DNA of 64,000 nt from Sphagnum compactum. Lineage: Eukaryota; Bryophyta; Sphagnopsida; Sphagnales. Below are positions 47,935 through 58,209 of this stretch, piece by piece. The stretch is from the NCBI GenBank assembly GCA_965153455.1, contig OZ234495.1, positions 15,248,875 through 15,312,874 of the forward strand, read 5' to 3'. Both the position numbers and the translations under genes were made by a program. How positions within the stretch are numbered: position 1 is the first letter of the stretch; every line of letters begins with the position of its first letter. Below the pieces are notes generated by a model. It did no database searches, was not told the origin of the DNA, and saw only the letters and a list, made by a program, of their open reading frames with translations.

Positions 47935-48353
47935 CTAGTGTGAACCCGGTGCATAATGCACCCGTCGAGCTCCCCCCCGCCCGGTCCTTCCTATTGCCCA
48001 CTCCGATTTTTTACCTCGTCGACCCTCCCCTCATCCTTCGCATTTTTCACTCCAATTCTTTAACCCGTTGATCCCCCCCGCCCGTGTTGCCCCCCCTTCC
48101 CCCCTCGCCTCGTCACCTGTCACTCGCTGCTTCACCGGCCTCTCCCTCCCCCACCCCCCAAAACCCCCGTCACAGACAGACGGACTGTCTGATTGGTCCA
48201 AATGGGGCCACAAATCAACGGGCTGTTGCTGCGGGCCGCCAGCAGGTCCAGTGGGCGGGTGTCTGCCCTGGCCGCCCTGCCCTGCCCTGCCCTGTTTGTC
48301 ACCACAGACAGACAGACAGACAGACACCACCATGTTTGCTTTAATATATTAGA
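47935..48353 (-). mobile_element. Non-autonomous Helitron, copy 2
   Basis: On the minus strand the 3' end reads hairpin GGTGCA-TTA-TGCACC, then GGGTTCACA and CTAG|T. It is identical over ~33 bases to the end of Helitron copy 1. The 5' end has TCTAATATATTAAAG, a common plant Helitron start. The base before this TC is not the expected A; an alternative TC preceded by A lies 11 bases further out at 48,364. The interior is strongly C-rich on the plus strand, with (GACA)n (48,306-48,326) and CCCTG repeats. No genes are present; the long frames on both strands come from biased composition. Confidence 0.75.
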
Positions 48354-48354
48354 C

Positions 48355-48790
48355 TAGACTATGATCTAACTAAGTTGGTGATCACATAGATTAAGAGACT
48401 ACCTGGGTAGGGGGCAAATTAGGTTAGGACCCACTTAAATCCTTACCTAACTAAGGACTACCTACTTACTCGCCTATTTATATAGGTTAGGGACGATGAA
48501 AACCTTTCACGACAGGCTAAAGCTTGCTCAAGGACTTTACTTGAAGATTACCTAGGGCTATTAAAGGGTTTAGTTAGATAAAAGGATATTTAGAGATTAT
48601 TTAAGGGGCTACATAAAGCTTACCTAGAGGATTATAAAAATATTTCCTAGGTTAAGAGATACCTAGGGATTTTTTAGGAGGCTACATAAAGCTTACCTAG
48701 AGGATTATAAAAATATTTACTAGGTTAAAGGATACCTAGGGGAGTGTAAAAATATTTCTTAAGTTAGAAGATATTTAAGGATTATTTAGG
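48355..48790. repeat. CCTA-rich tract with a ~100-bp internal duplication
   Basis: Words such as TTACCTAGAGGATTATAAAA and GGCTACATAAAGC occur twice (about 48,606-48,650 and 48,678-48,722). The wider tract is made of CCTAGG / AGGTTAG words. No gene is present. Confidence 0.6.
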
Positions 48791-50200
48791 AAGGTTATTT
48801 AAGAAATGCATTGCACTTTTAAAAAATCATTGATACCTGGTGGGTACCCGCCAGATATCATGGGTTAAAAGTTTTTTTTAAAAATAAAAAACTTTTATAA
48901 ATAGTTTTTTTATTTTTAAATCCTCCAAAAATCTTGGCTATTTTTTTTGAAAAAAATCTTCCAAATGTGGCTATTTTTTGGGAAATTTTTCATAAAGCTC
49001 CTTTGATCATGTTGCTTGGAACTTTTTTAAAAATTAATTAATTTTAAAAATGGTGAACTTTCGCCACAAATGTTTAAAAAAAAAACTGAGCAGCAGTGAC
49101 CCCAGAGTGAACCAGACCCACCATGCACCGGATGTGGGATGAAATGACTCACTGAGTTGTGGATGAAACCTCCACTGAGTTAAATCTCTGGTTTCACCTT
49201 GGAAGTTGGGTAACCAGTAGGTCCTGGCAATAGGTAGTAGGTAGGAAAATAAGTGACCCCCAGTTAAGTCAAGTTAAGTTAAGTAGATGGTTTATACTTT
49301 ATACATAAAGAAATGCCTGCTTTTACTACCTACCAGAAGGTAGGTACTAAATACTAACCAAAAAGGTAGGTAGTAAGTAGATAAGTACCTAAAAAGGTCA
49401 GTAGTAGGTAAGTAGATAGATACCTAGAAGATAGGGTAGGTTTAACAAGCGTCTCAGGATTCATAGCCTGTTTTTTTGTAATATATATTAAAATATATAT
49501 TAAAATTCAAAAATGCTGCACTCATGTGCTTTAGAAATTTTCAATAGCCAGAATTCCAAAAAAAATTTAAGAAAAATTGCCAGATTTCTTCTTCTTCTAT
49601 ATACATGTTTCAAGCTTGAAGCTGCGCGCGCACACACACACACACACAAGGACATGCACAAAAGAAGAAGAAGAAGAAAAACACCGGGGCTTCATTAACT
49701 ATATAAGATTTGGGCGATGATCTTTTGATGATCACCAAATTCATTAAGTACAACTTCTTCCGAGTGAATTCCATCTGCACTTAACATCGAGACCAGAAGA
49801 TGTTCTAGTTTTCTAAATCAGCTGCCTCATGATGCTGCTGCACAGGTGATCTGTCGAAGGGGAGTAGTAGTTAGTGCGTGGGAGGAACAAACACAGTGCA
49901 GGCCTGCTGCTGCTGCATGCAGCAAGCTCTGTCGTAGCTAGCAGCTGTAGGTGATCTGTTGAAGGGTTGGGGGGGGGGGAAAAATAACTCAGATAAGTCA
50001 AAAATACTAGAAGGAATACTTAGTTCAATAGGTAGGAAAATGATAGAATTGGCTCTTCGTCGTCGTCATGTGCAGCTGATTTCTGTCGTCATTTAAGAAA
50101 AAGGCCTAAACACCTGCCAAATCCACAGATACTTCATAGACCCTTTTTACATGTGCAAGCAACAGATGATTCATCCTCTGCATCAGAGTTTTGTTTAGGA
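48791..50200. other. Repeat-rich intergenic DNA, no gene seen
   Basis: Contains TAGGTAGTA-type low-complexity sequence at 49,200-49,450, an (AC)n run at 49,630-49,647 and AGAAG repeats at 49,663-49,677. A short GC-richer block lies at 49,840-49,980, with GGTGATCTGT(C/T)GAAGGG occurring twice. No gene could be supported. Confidence 0.5.
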
Positions 50201-50246
50201 ATTTTTTTTGTTTGTAGTCAAAGTGATGATGATCATCAGCCAGCAG

Positions 50247-50890
50247 GCCCGGCGGGGGTGATAGCTTGATGGTATATTGGTCTGGAACCTCCAAAAGGTT
50301 TCTGGGTTTCTTCAAACCCACTGACTGGTGTGTAGGTGAAAGGTTCTGCCACCCCTCTGCCACTGAGCTTGGCTTTGGGTTGTCAACAGCTTGTCAGGTC
50401 AGGTCTGCTGTTGTGCTTCAAACAAAACAAAGAAAAAATAAGTGTCAATAGTCCATGGGAAGAAGATGGAGGTGCTGATGGCTCAATGGGTATTATAGCC
50501 TTTTCTCGGACCCTGGGATCTCAGAAAGGTTTTGGGTTTCAAACCCCACTGGTGTGTAGGTGAGAGTCTTGCTGGCCCTCTGCCACTGAGCTTAACTTGG
50601 GGGTGCCAATGTCTTGTTAGGCTGAGTCTGCTGTGGTGCTTAGGGGAAAAAACAAAAACAAAACAATGTTAGTTATTCATAGGAAGATGGGAGTGATGGT
50701 TTAACAATATAGCCTCCATGTCTTGGCCCTTGAGTACTGGAAGAGGTTTTGGGTTCAAACTCATGGGTGTGTAGGTGAAAGGGCTTGTCGATCTTATATC
50801 ATTGAGCTTGATTTGAGTTGTCAATGATTTGTTAGGTTGGGTTTGCGGATGTGCTTTCTTTTAATTTTAAAGGTGATGACCATCCATCCG
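50247..50890 (+). mobile_element. Triplicated tRNA-derived SINE-like unit
   Basis: Three diverged units of ~200-220 bases lie in tandem (about 50,247-50,445, 50,446-50,670 and 50,671-50,890). Each has an A-box-like start (e.g. GATGGCTCAATGGGTATTAT), a B-box-like GGGTTTCAAACCCC, then a shared body (TGGTGTGTAGGTGA, CTCTGCCACTGAGCTT, TTGTTAGG, CTGCTGTGGTGCTT). The first two close with A-rich tails. This is the structure of a Pol III SINE head plus body and tail. The flanks on both sides are family Y-like (GTAGTCAAAGTGATGATGAT; GGTGATGACCATCC). Confidence 0.6.
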
Positions 50891-51010
50891 AAGATGTAGA
50901 AAAAATAGCGATCATCCTTAGGAAGATTTAGCCAATTTTGGTTTTATAAAATACAAATCTTAAATCATCTTTTCATATTTTTGGCTACACAATGAAAACC
51001 AAAAATATGA
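50865..51010 (+). repeat. Dispersed family Y copy
   Basis: GGTGATGACCATCCATCCGA, AGATGTAGAAAAA, GATCATCCTTAGGAAGATTT, AGCCAATTTTGG and TTTTTGGCTACACAATGAAA follow the same order as the copy at 27.5 kb. Confidence 0.6.
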
Positions 51011-52740
51011 ACCTAACAATTATCCTTCTTTTTTTTTTCCTTCTCATTTCTTGTGACTAAAAACTTCCAAAATCATTTTTTGATTTCATTTCTTGGTGAA
51101 AATTTGCTAGTGAATAAATTTTACATACATGCATGTGTTCGGTTGTGGTGCTAAGGTTAGCCTATTGTGAATAAGTAAGAGGACATAGTAATAAGTTAAG
51201 AGAATTTTTTTTCCAAACGTTGTCGCAACTATGTTTTGCCATCTTAAATCCTAATTGCCAATGTTATAAACCATGTCATACAATTTATAATCCCAATTTT
51301 TGTTTCACTTTTCAAAAATCCTTCTAACCATTCTTATTTGGGCTTTGCATTGCTTTGCATTATCAATGATAATAACCTAATGACAAAAATTGAATTGATT
51401 TTGTGAAAATTAAGTTCCTTCAAATGAAAATATTGAATGACATTGCATGAACTTGAATTCAATTTTATTTGAATTGAAATGAAATGAAATTTGTTGTGCA
51501 CTACCATATTGGCACCTTCAACTATTGATGTCCTCACAACATAATCAAATAATATAAAATCATCGTAAATAATGTGTCACTTCCAAACCTCCCTGTATCT
51601 AGGGCTAAGGTCCCCTTGAACTAGATAGCAAAATAGGAAATTATTTCTGTAAATTCAAAAAAGATGAACATCTTTGTTTCCAAATGCAAAGATCAACCAA
51701 GTGCAAATGTGAGCCCATTCATTAAACATCTAATTACAATACCCTAAATTCTTATCCAAATGTGAATCATTATGAAAGAAAATTTATAATATTTTACATT
51801 CCTATTAATTATAATATGTATCTAGGTCTACTTAATGCACCAAAGGCAAAACCATCTTCCAACCAATATTTCTTCCAATGGTGGCATAAGACAACCCATA
51901 TGTCAATCGGCTTAAGGACATTGATTGCAAATTGCAAATCAACATAATGGTAGCCCCTATGGATTGCCCACATAATTTACAACATAATTTGGCAAGAATA
52001 ATGACGAAAGATGGGTCAACTTGGCCATCAACATGTGGAAGATGATTTATGTTCTTTCTAAGTTTGATCATCTCATCTTTCCAATAATAAAATTCCAGAA
52101 GGTAAAACCTCTCATACTTGCAAAATGATGCGTGATGTAACCACATCCAAAGGAGCTGTTGGTGTTTGTTGCAAGTAAACATAACATTTGAACTTAATAA
52201 ACACTACCAAGAATTACACAACATATTGTAAAATATCTTGGAGCTAAGAAATTGCTAAATTCTCCATAATTATTGATATTACATGTTGGAACAAAATTGT
52301 TCACTGCTCAAACATGTGAAGCTACATTTTTGGATCATTTAAGTTCATTATTGTCATAATATCATGTTAAATTCAAGTTCATGGCCAAACGATAGGAAAT
52401 ATGGTGAAAACAATGCAAGAAAGGCTTGTCAATTCAACATATACCCCATATCTAACCATGATAAATTGTAATTTTTACATAACCTTCATTTCATCATCTA
52501 CACCATATGTTCAATTAGCTCATATGTCTTTTAATGGTCTTGTGAAATTGTGTTTTTTCACATAATTTTAAGAACTACCCATGGAATTTTTTACCTTGGT
52601 TGAAGAATGTTTCAATTGTAGTGCCAAACTTATTAAACATTTTGTTCAAAAATGCATATGCAACTCTTTTTCTAGTATTAAATATAGTAATGGCACTAAT
52701 TAAACCACTGGGAAAAAATATGATCATAACCAAAACATAC
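51011..52740. other. AT-rich intergenic DNA, no gene seen
   Basis: A minus-strand open frame of 116 codons (51,832-52,182) has a slightly protein-like composition (CGQSIGATIMLICNLQ) but no family I recognise. It is probably chance or a transposon relic. Nothing else could be supported. Confidence 0.45.
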
Positions 52741-53900
52741 TAGTTAGGTTAAGGGTTTCGATTATTTTATGTTATTCCACTTTAAAGTATATTTTAGGTT
52801 ATTTTAGGTTGTTTTATCTTAAATTGTTTATAACTATTGTACAATATTCCACCTTATGATATCTAATATATTTTATGTTAGGTTATTTTAAATTCTTATA
52901 AGTTATTATAAAAAAGAAGAAGGTTATTTTAAGTTATTATATCCTAAATTATACCCTAACATATGATAACATAAACTAAAATAATGTATGGAAAAATAAT
53001 TTTAAATGACAAAAAGTAACATAGAACAACTTAAAGTGGAATAATTTAAAATAACCAAAAATTATGTAAGATGGAATAATTTATAATAGTCGAAAATAAC
53101 CTATAGTAAAATACCTTAGAATAACCTAAAATGCAATATCTTGGAATAACATAAAATAGTTGACAATAACCTAGGGTAATATTTTAAAATAACCTATGGT
53201 GAAATAATCTAAAATAGTCAACAACATCCTATGGTAAAATAACATAAAATATCCTAGGGTGAAATAACCACTAATAATTTAGGGTGGTCTTGCCTAAAAT
53301 AGCCTAAGGTGAAATAACCTAAAATAATTGAAAATAACCTAGAATAAGCAAGGTGGAATAACCTACAATAAATAAGAAATAATCAAAAATAGCTTAAGAT
53401 ACAATAACCTAAAATAACCAAAGGTGGAATAATAAAAAATAGCTTAGGTAGAATAATTTAAAATAGAATATGATTAGTTTAAATAGTACCTTATGGTAGC
53501 CTAGGAATAATTTAAGGTAGCTTACATTAGCCTAGAGATAACCTATAATAATTTACAATAACATAATAATAGCTTAAAACTAGCATAGGAACTTAGCCTA
53601 TGGTAACTTACACATAGATTTAGGGAACTTAAAATAACTTACACTAACTTAAAAATAGCCTAAGATTAGCTTAGGAACCTTGTTTATGCTACCCTAAACA
53701 TAGATTTGGGTAGCTTAAATAATTCACATTAGCTTAAATTAAGTTAGAATAATTTCCATTAACGTTGGAATAGACTAAAATTAACTTAAAAACCTTGCTT
53801 ATGGTACATTACACATATACTTTGGTAGCATGCACTAACTTGAACATAACTGACAATACACTATTAGTATCTTAAGCTATGTAAGCATGTAAGGTTAGGT
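52741..53900. repeat. Degenerate AATAACCTA-type repeat tract
   Basis: More than 1 kb is composed of variants of a ~10-20 base phrase: AAAATAACCTA, GGTGAAATAACCTAAAATA, TAGGTTATTTTA and later AACTTAGCCTA / TTAGCTTA. The first ~200 bases have the complementary sense (TTAGGTTATTTTAGG) and the rest the other, so the whole looks like a large imperfect inverted arrangement. No fixed period and no gene. Confidence 0.65.
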
Positions 53901-56280
53901 AACAAGATAACATAGGTAAAGAAGATATTTCGGTAAGTTAAGAAAAGAATGTGGATAATAATAAGTGGTGACAAATCATTTCATTTATTTAAACAATGAT
54001 CCAATTATGCCTAAGTGTAAGTAAATTTCAATATATATATTTATTTTATGTGTTTTTATTTTTGACAACTTCACCTAATGTGTATTTAAGACTATTAAAA
54101 TTTCGGCCTTTACAAACATTTAAATTGTAAGTGGTATTAGTGGGTTTAAAAGGTGGGGGTTTGGTTTTGACCATTAACATTGACGGTGTCACCATCATCA
54201 AAAGGGAAATTTTCATATTCAAATTCTGTTGTCATGTAATTAAATATTGTTGCACCATTGTTATGGGACATGGATGAACTTTATGGAATCACCAAGGGCC
54301 CTTGTTAATATTCAAAAATAGTTAACACCATTGTATAACCACGGACTTGGTAATCCTACTATTAATAAGATAATAAGTTGTTAGGTTAGAAAATGAACAA
54401 TTCAAAAAGTAAATGCAAACTAGAAATAGGACTTCCTTTGAAATATAATCTTACCTTCAATATAAAATCAACAAACAAGTTTAGGATTTGAAATAATTAA
54501 GAACTCCAAAAAAAATTACAAGGGGAAGGGTTGGAAGGTACTTACCTTCAAGTTCCAATTCTTAGAAAGTACTTCCTTTAACCATATTATTATTTTAACA
54601 AATTTATCCACTCTATTATAGTTGCTAATTTCCACCAAATTACTTGTAGATTACTCCTACCCTCTTGCTACAACTACCATTCAACAAGCTACCAAATTTT
54701 AAAAAACAAGTTTTTAAAATAAAACAAATAAGTAAACTAAACTAATATGAGAGCTATAATATTCTACATTAAATTACAATGAATTACTATCATTATAAAG
54801 GGAAAGTAACACAAAATATCAAACAAATAAAATAAATGAAAACACATTAAGCCCCACAACCTTCACACACCCTCTTGCATTACAATTTTTTTCGTCATAC
54901 AATTTGTCTTTCCATTCTTCCAGAAGCCCCTACACAAGAATGATGGGGATCGACCTACTAATCCTTTTTTTTTCATAAATCACACAAGGTTTACTTTCCA
55001 CCCACAAAAGTAGGCCCCCTTATTCAAATCCTTCTTAAATATCTCCCAATTGATTGTTAAACAAATATTAATTGCCAATTCTTGGCTAACTAACCTAATC
55101 GCTTCATCTTTAAGATAAATTTGAAAACAATCAAAATATCTACCATGAATAACTATTTAATTATTAGAAGGCCCATGAGACTAGCTAATCTAGGTAAATT
55201 TTCTACCTTTAACAACCATTAAACTAAATGATTTACATTCAATAATTCAATAGTGAGTGCAATATGCAACAAATGCACAATCCCCAACTATTGACACCTT
55301 TCACAACATGGAAAGGCTTGTTTCAACATCTTGAAGGACCCACCAATGGATGATTACTATAAATTTAAGCCCATAATGCAAAGATTAAGGAATGAAAATT
55401 GTATTGTTCACCTGATTATGTTCCTATCATTAAGGGTATTATGGTCCCAAGTGTTGTTTCAATTTCTAGTACACTTACAACAATTTTCAATACTAGTTCT
55501 ATTAATGGAAATGAGAATTTTAACAACACAACCACACAAAAATGGTGGTGCAACCCTTCCACAAATAGACAATGTCCTATGCCAACATTTAACTTTATTG
55601 TGGAATTCTTTTGAAGCTATCAAAGAGCCAAAACAAAACAAGTGTCGATTTTAGGTGAGTAACATTTTGAATTACTAAATGTGATTTGAAAACACAACTT
55701 GGAATTATATCACTAACACAAAATAATTCGAACCTTATTCACATTTGAATTGGTTTTAAGCTAAATCACAATTAATTACACTAATTTAATTAGGACTTAA
55801 TTGGGAAATCGAACTAACACATGACAAATTCATATTGAATTGAAATATATTTAATAAAAATCGAATTCCCTTAATTTCAAATTCAATTGAATAAATATGA
55901 AATGCAAATTGGTGCACTAGGCATTGAAAACCTACTCATTATTATGGTGTTAAAATAGAACAACTTAAAAAATATATCTTTCCATTCCTCTTTATTTGAA
56001 AATTGAATAAACAACTTATAAAACCTAGCTAATGTACCTAAACTAATTCCAATGAATCATCATCACAAATTATAGAAATAATTTTTCTATGAAGAAAAAT
56101 GCTTGTTTAATTATTTTTTAAAATTAAAAATTGACCAATTTTTGAATGTTTGCTTGATAAAAAATATTTCACATTTTCTAACACAATTTTCCAAGTTTTT
56201 TATTCTCAAAAACGTTATTGTAAACTATTGAAAATTCATCTTAAAAACCATCAATTATGACCTACTAATGTCTTTTTTTG
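53901..56280. other. AT-rich gene-poor region
   Basis: No supported gene, RNA or transposon terminus. The 107-codon frame at 55,331-55,654 has no recognisable similarity and its sequence is low in codon structure. It is treated as chance. Confidence 0.5.
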
Positions 56281-56284
56281 TTTT

Positions 56285-57490
56285 TTTTTCAATTTTGTGA
56301 TGTAGTTAAGGTAACAATCATTCATAAGTCGATTTAGCCAAATTTGGCTACTAACTAAAGTATGGAAAGAATTTTTTTTTAACATCCTTATGTAATTTTG
56401 GCTATGTACTTCATCAACATATAAAAATTTGAAAATTGTTGTTTTTATTAAATTCAAATTTTGACTTTTTTCAATAAAAAATCATTGAATTTGCGACATA
56501 AATTATTTTGCACAAAAAAAGAAGAGGCACATATTATCAAACAATTTTTAAAAAAATACCTACAAATCATAAACAAAAATTCATTTTGCATTAAAAAATC
56601 AACTACCTAGGACCTAGGACCTACCCCATGTCAAACACTAAGGATTCATGATTTTCTTTCATGATTTTGTTTGCACATGTCCCAAGGCCACAAAGCCATA
56701 ATGCAATAAGCCCACTAATTATTATTTATTACCTATTTTTCTTCTTGAATTTTTTGAAATTGGGTACCTTGCTAAAGACTCCATAAAAGAATGTATGTTA
56801 TTATTTTGTAGAATGGTTGAGTGCAATGAATTTTTTATTTTATTTTTTTGTCAATTTTGCGATGTAGCCAAAGTGGCAATGATCCCACGGGAAGATTTAG
56901 CCAAATTTGGCTTACAAGCTTAATTATGAAAGTAATGTTTGCTTATAGAAAAATTCTTTATTTTTTGTCTAAATACTTCAACCATGTATCCATGTATACT
57001 ATAGAAATCTGAAAATTTTTCTTAAATTCTGGCTATGGAAAATCTCAAAAAAAATTTGATTTTAGCACTTAAAATTTTTGAATGTAGCTTTTTGGCTATA
57101 TAGAGCCAGCAAAAACAAGGGCTGGTCTTGTCAGTGTTTTGTTTAATTGGCGATATTTTGCCAAATAGCACTAAAAATGGAAAAAAAAAAAAAAAAAAGT
57201 GATTTTGGAGGTTTTCGCCAGATTTCAATATTTGATTTTCAGTTTGTAGCCAAAAATATAGAAGGATGAATAAAGTTTTGCAAATTTTAGCCACTTTTTG
57301 CGAAAACTATTTTAGAAAGAAGAATATTCTGGTAGAATTCTCTCTTTTTTATAAAAAATGTCAAAAATTAAAATTAAATTAAAAATTTAAATTTAAATTA
57401 CCTACAACATGAAAGAGTGCTTAAGATTTACCACTATCAAATTTTTAATATCATCAAATTTGGCTAAATATACATATGGATGATTGCCAA
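56285..57490. repeat. Cluster of dispersed family Y copies
   Basis: At least three Y-type segments. One is at 56,285-56,420 (core TAGCCAAATTTGGCTA at 56,335-56,350). A second is at 56,845-57,010, the least altered phrase: TCAATTTTGCGATGTAGCCA, then AAGTGGCAATGATCC and TAGCCAAATTTGGCTT. The third is a reversed copy ending near 57,490 (ATCAAATTTGGCTAAATATA, CATATGGATGATTGCC). Between them, 57,090-57,260 shares TTTTTGGCTATATAGAGCCA and CGCCAGATTTC blocks with 15,940-16,050. Confidence 0.65.
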
Positions 57491-57494
57491 GCTT

Positions 57495-57775
57495 TTTCTT
57501 TTTTTTCAAATTCCTCGAGTAGGTTTATTGGCAAGGAAACCCAACATTAATTAACATTAAATGGCGACTGTTCTAGATGGGTTGTAACGTTTTAACAAAA
57601 GTGCTGGTAAAAGTGATGACTTAGGAAGTGCTGCCTAGCTCTAGATGTGGCTAATTTTATTTTTTTAATTTCGAAAATGGCGAAAAAAATCCCTTAAATC
57701 CCTCAATCATTTTTTAAGTTTTTTCATTTATCTGGAAAAAAAATTCGCCAAGTTGCGAAATTTTGCCACAAAAGA
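57495..57775 (+). repeat. Dispersed family X, copy 3
   Basis: Landmarks in order: a T-run, CAAATTCCTCGAGTAGG, CATTAATTAACATTAAATGG, CGACTGTTCTAGATGGG, AACAAAAGTGCTGGTAAAAG, GATGACTTAGGAAGTG, CTAGATGTGGCTAATTTTAT, AAAATGGCGAAAAAAATCCC and CGCCAAGTTGCGAAATTTTG. It lies immediately downstream of Y copies and ~430 bases before the HR-like gene. Confidence 0.75.
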
Positions 57776-57839
57776 AACACTGAGATTCGCCACTTGCCCG
57801 AAAAATAAATAAATAAATAAATAAATAATCCGTACCCCT

Positions 57840-57885
57840 TTGGCTCTTTCGCTGACAAGGTCGCGGGTTCGAATCCTGAATTGCT
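57840..57885 (+). mobile_element. tRNA-derived fragment with consensus B box
   Basis: GCGGGTTCGAATCCTG (57,863-57,878) is a canonical B box (GGTTCGAATCC) in the sequence context of a tRNA T arm, preceded by TGACAAGGTC. No full tRNA can be folded. An (AAAT)n run (57,807-57,829) lies just before it. It could be a SINE remnant or a tRNA fragment in the HR-like gene promoter. Confidence 0.4.
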
Positions 57886-58048
57886 TGGAAAAAACAACCA
57901 CCCCAGTCCATCACTTGTTGTGTCTGCAGCTCTGCTGCCGCTGCCGTCGACGTTGCGAGAATTGAGGTTTTCCCGCTTCTCTCACGTTCCCTCGCGCGCG
58001 CGCGCGAGCAAGAGAAAGAGGAAGAGAGACTGAGAATGAGAGACTGTG

Positions 58049-58086
<38 letters not shown>

Positions 58087-58209
58087 ACACAGACTTGAAG
58101 GACGTACTTATATTTTTTGTCGACTTCTATTCTCTCTTTGGTGGTTCTTGTATGCTGGAAGAGAGAATCTGCTGCCGCTGGTTTTGTTGGTTTCGTGAGT
58201 CTGCGCTGC
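57886..58209 (+). promoter_or_regulatory. Promoter and leader of the HR-like gene
   Basis: The G+C content rises sharply here. It includes a (CG)n run (57,992-58,006) and an uninterrupted (GA)n run (about 58,049-58,081). GA/CT repeats near the start site are common in plant core promoters and leaders. No TATA box can be assigned confidently. Confidence 0.45.

Noticed and set aside
48031-48352. Overlapping proline/glycine-rich frames on both strands
   Set aside because: Caused by the C-rich interior of Helitron copy 2.
57863-57878. Functional tRNA gene
   Set aside because: Only the B box/T-arm context is present; D arm, anticodon arm and acceptor pairing cannot be drawn.
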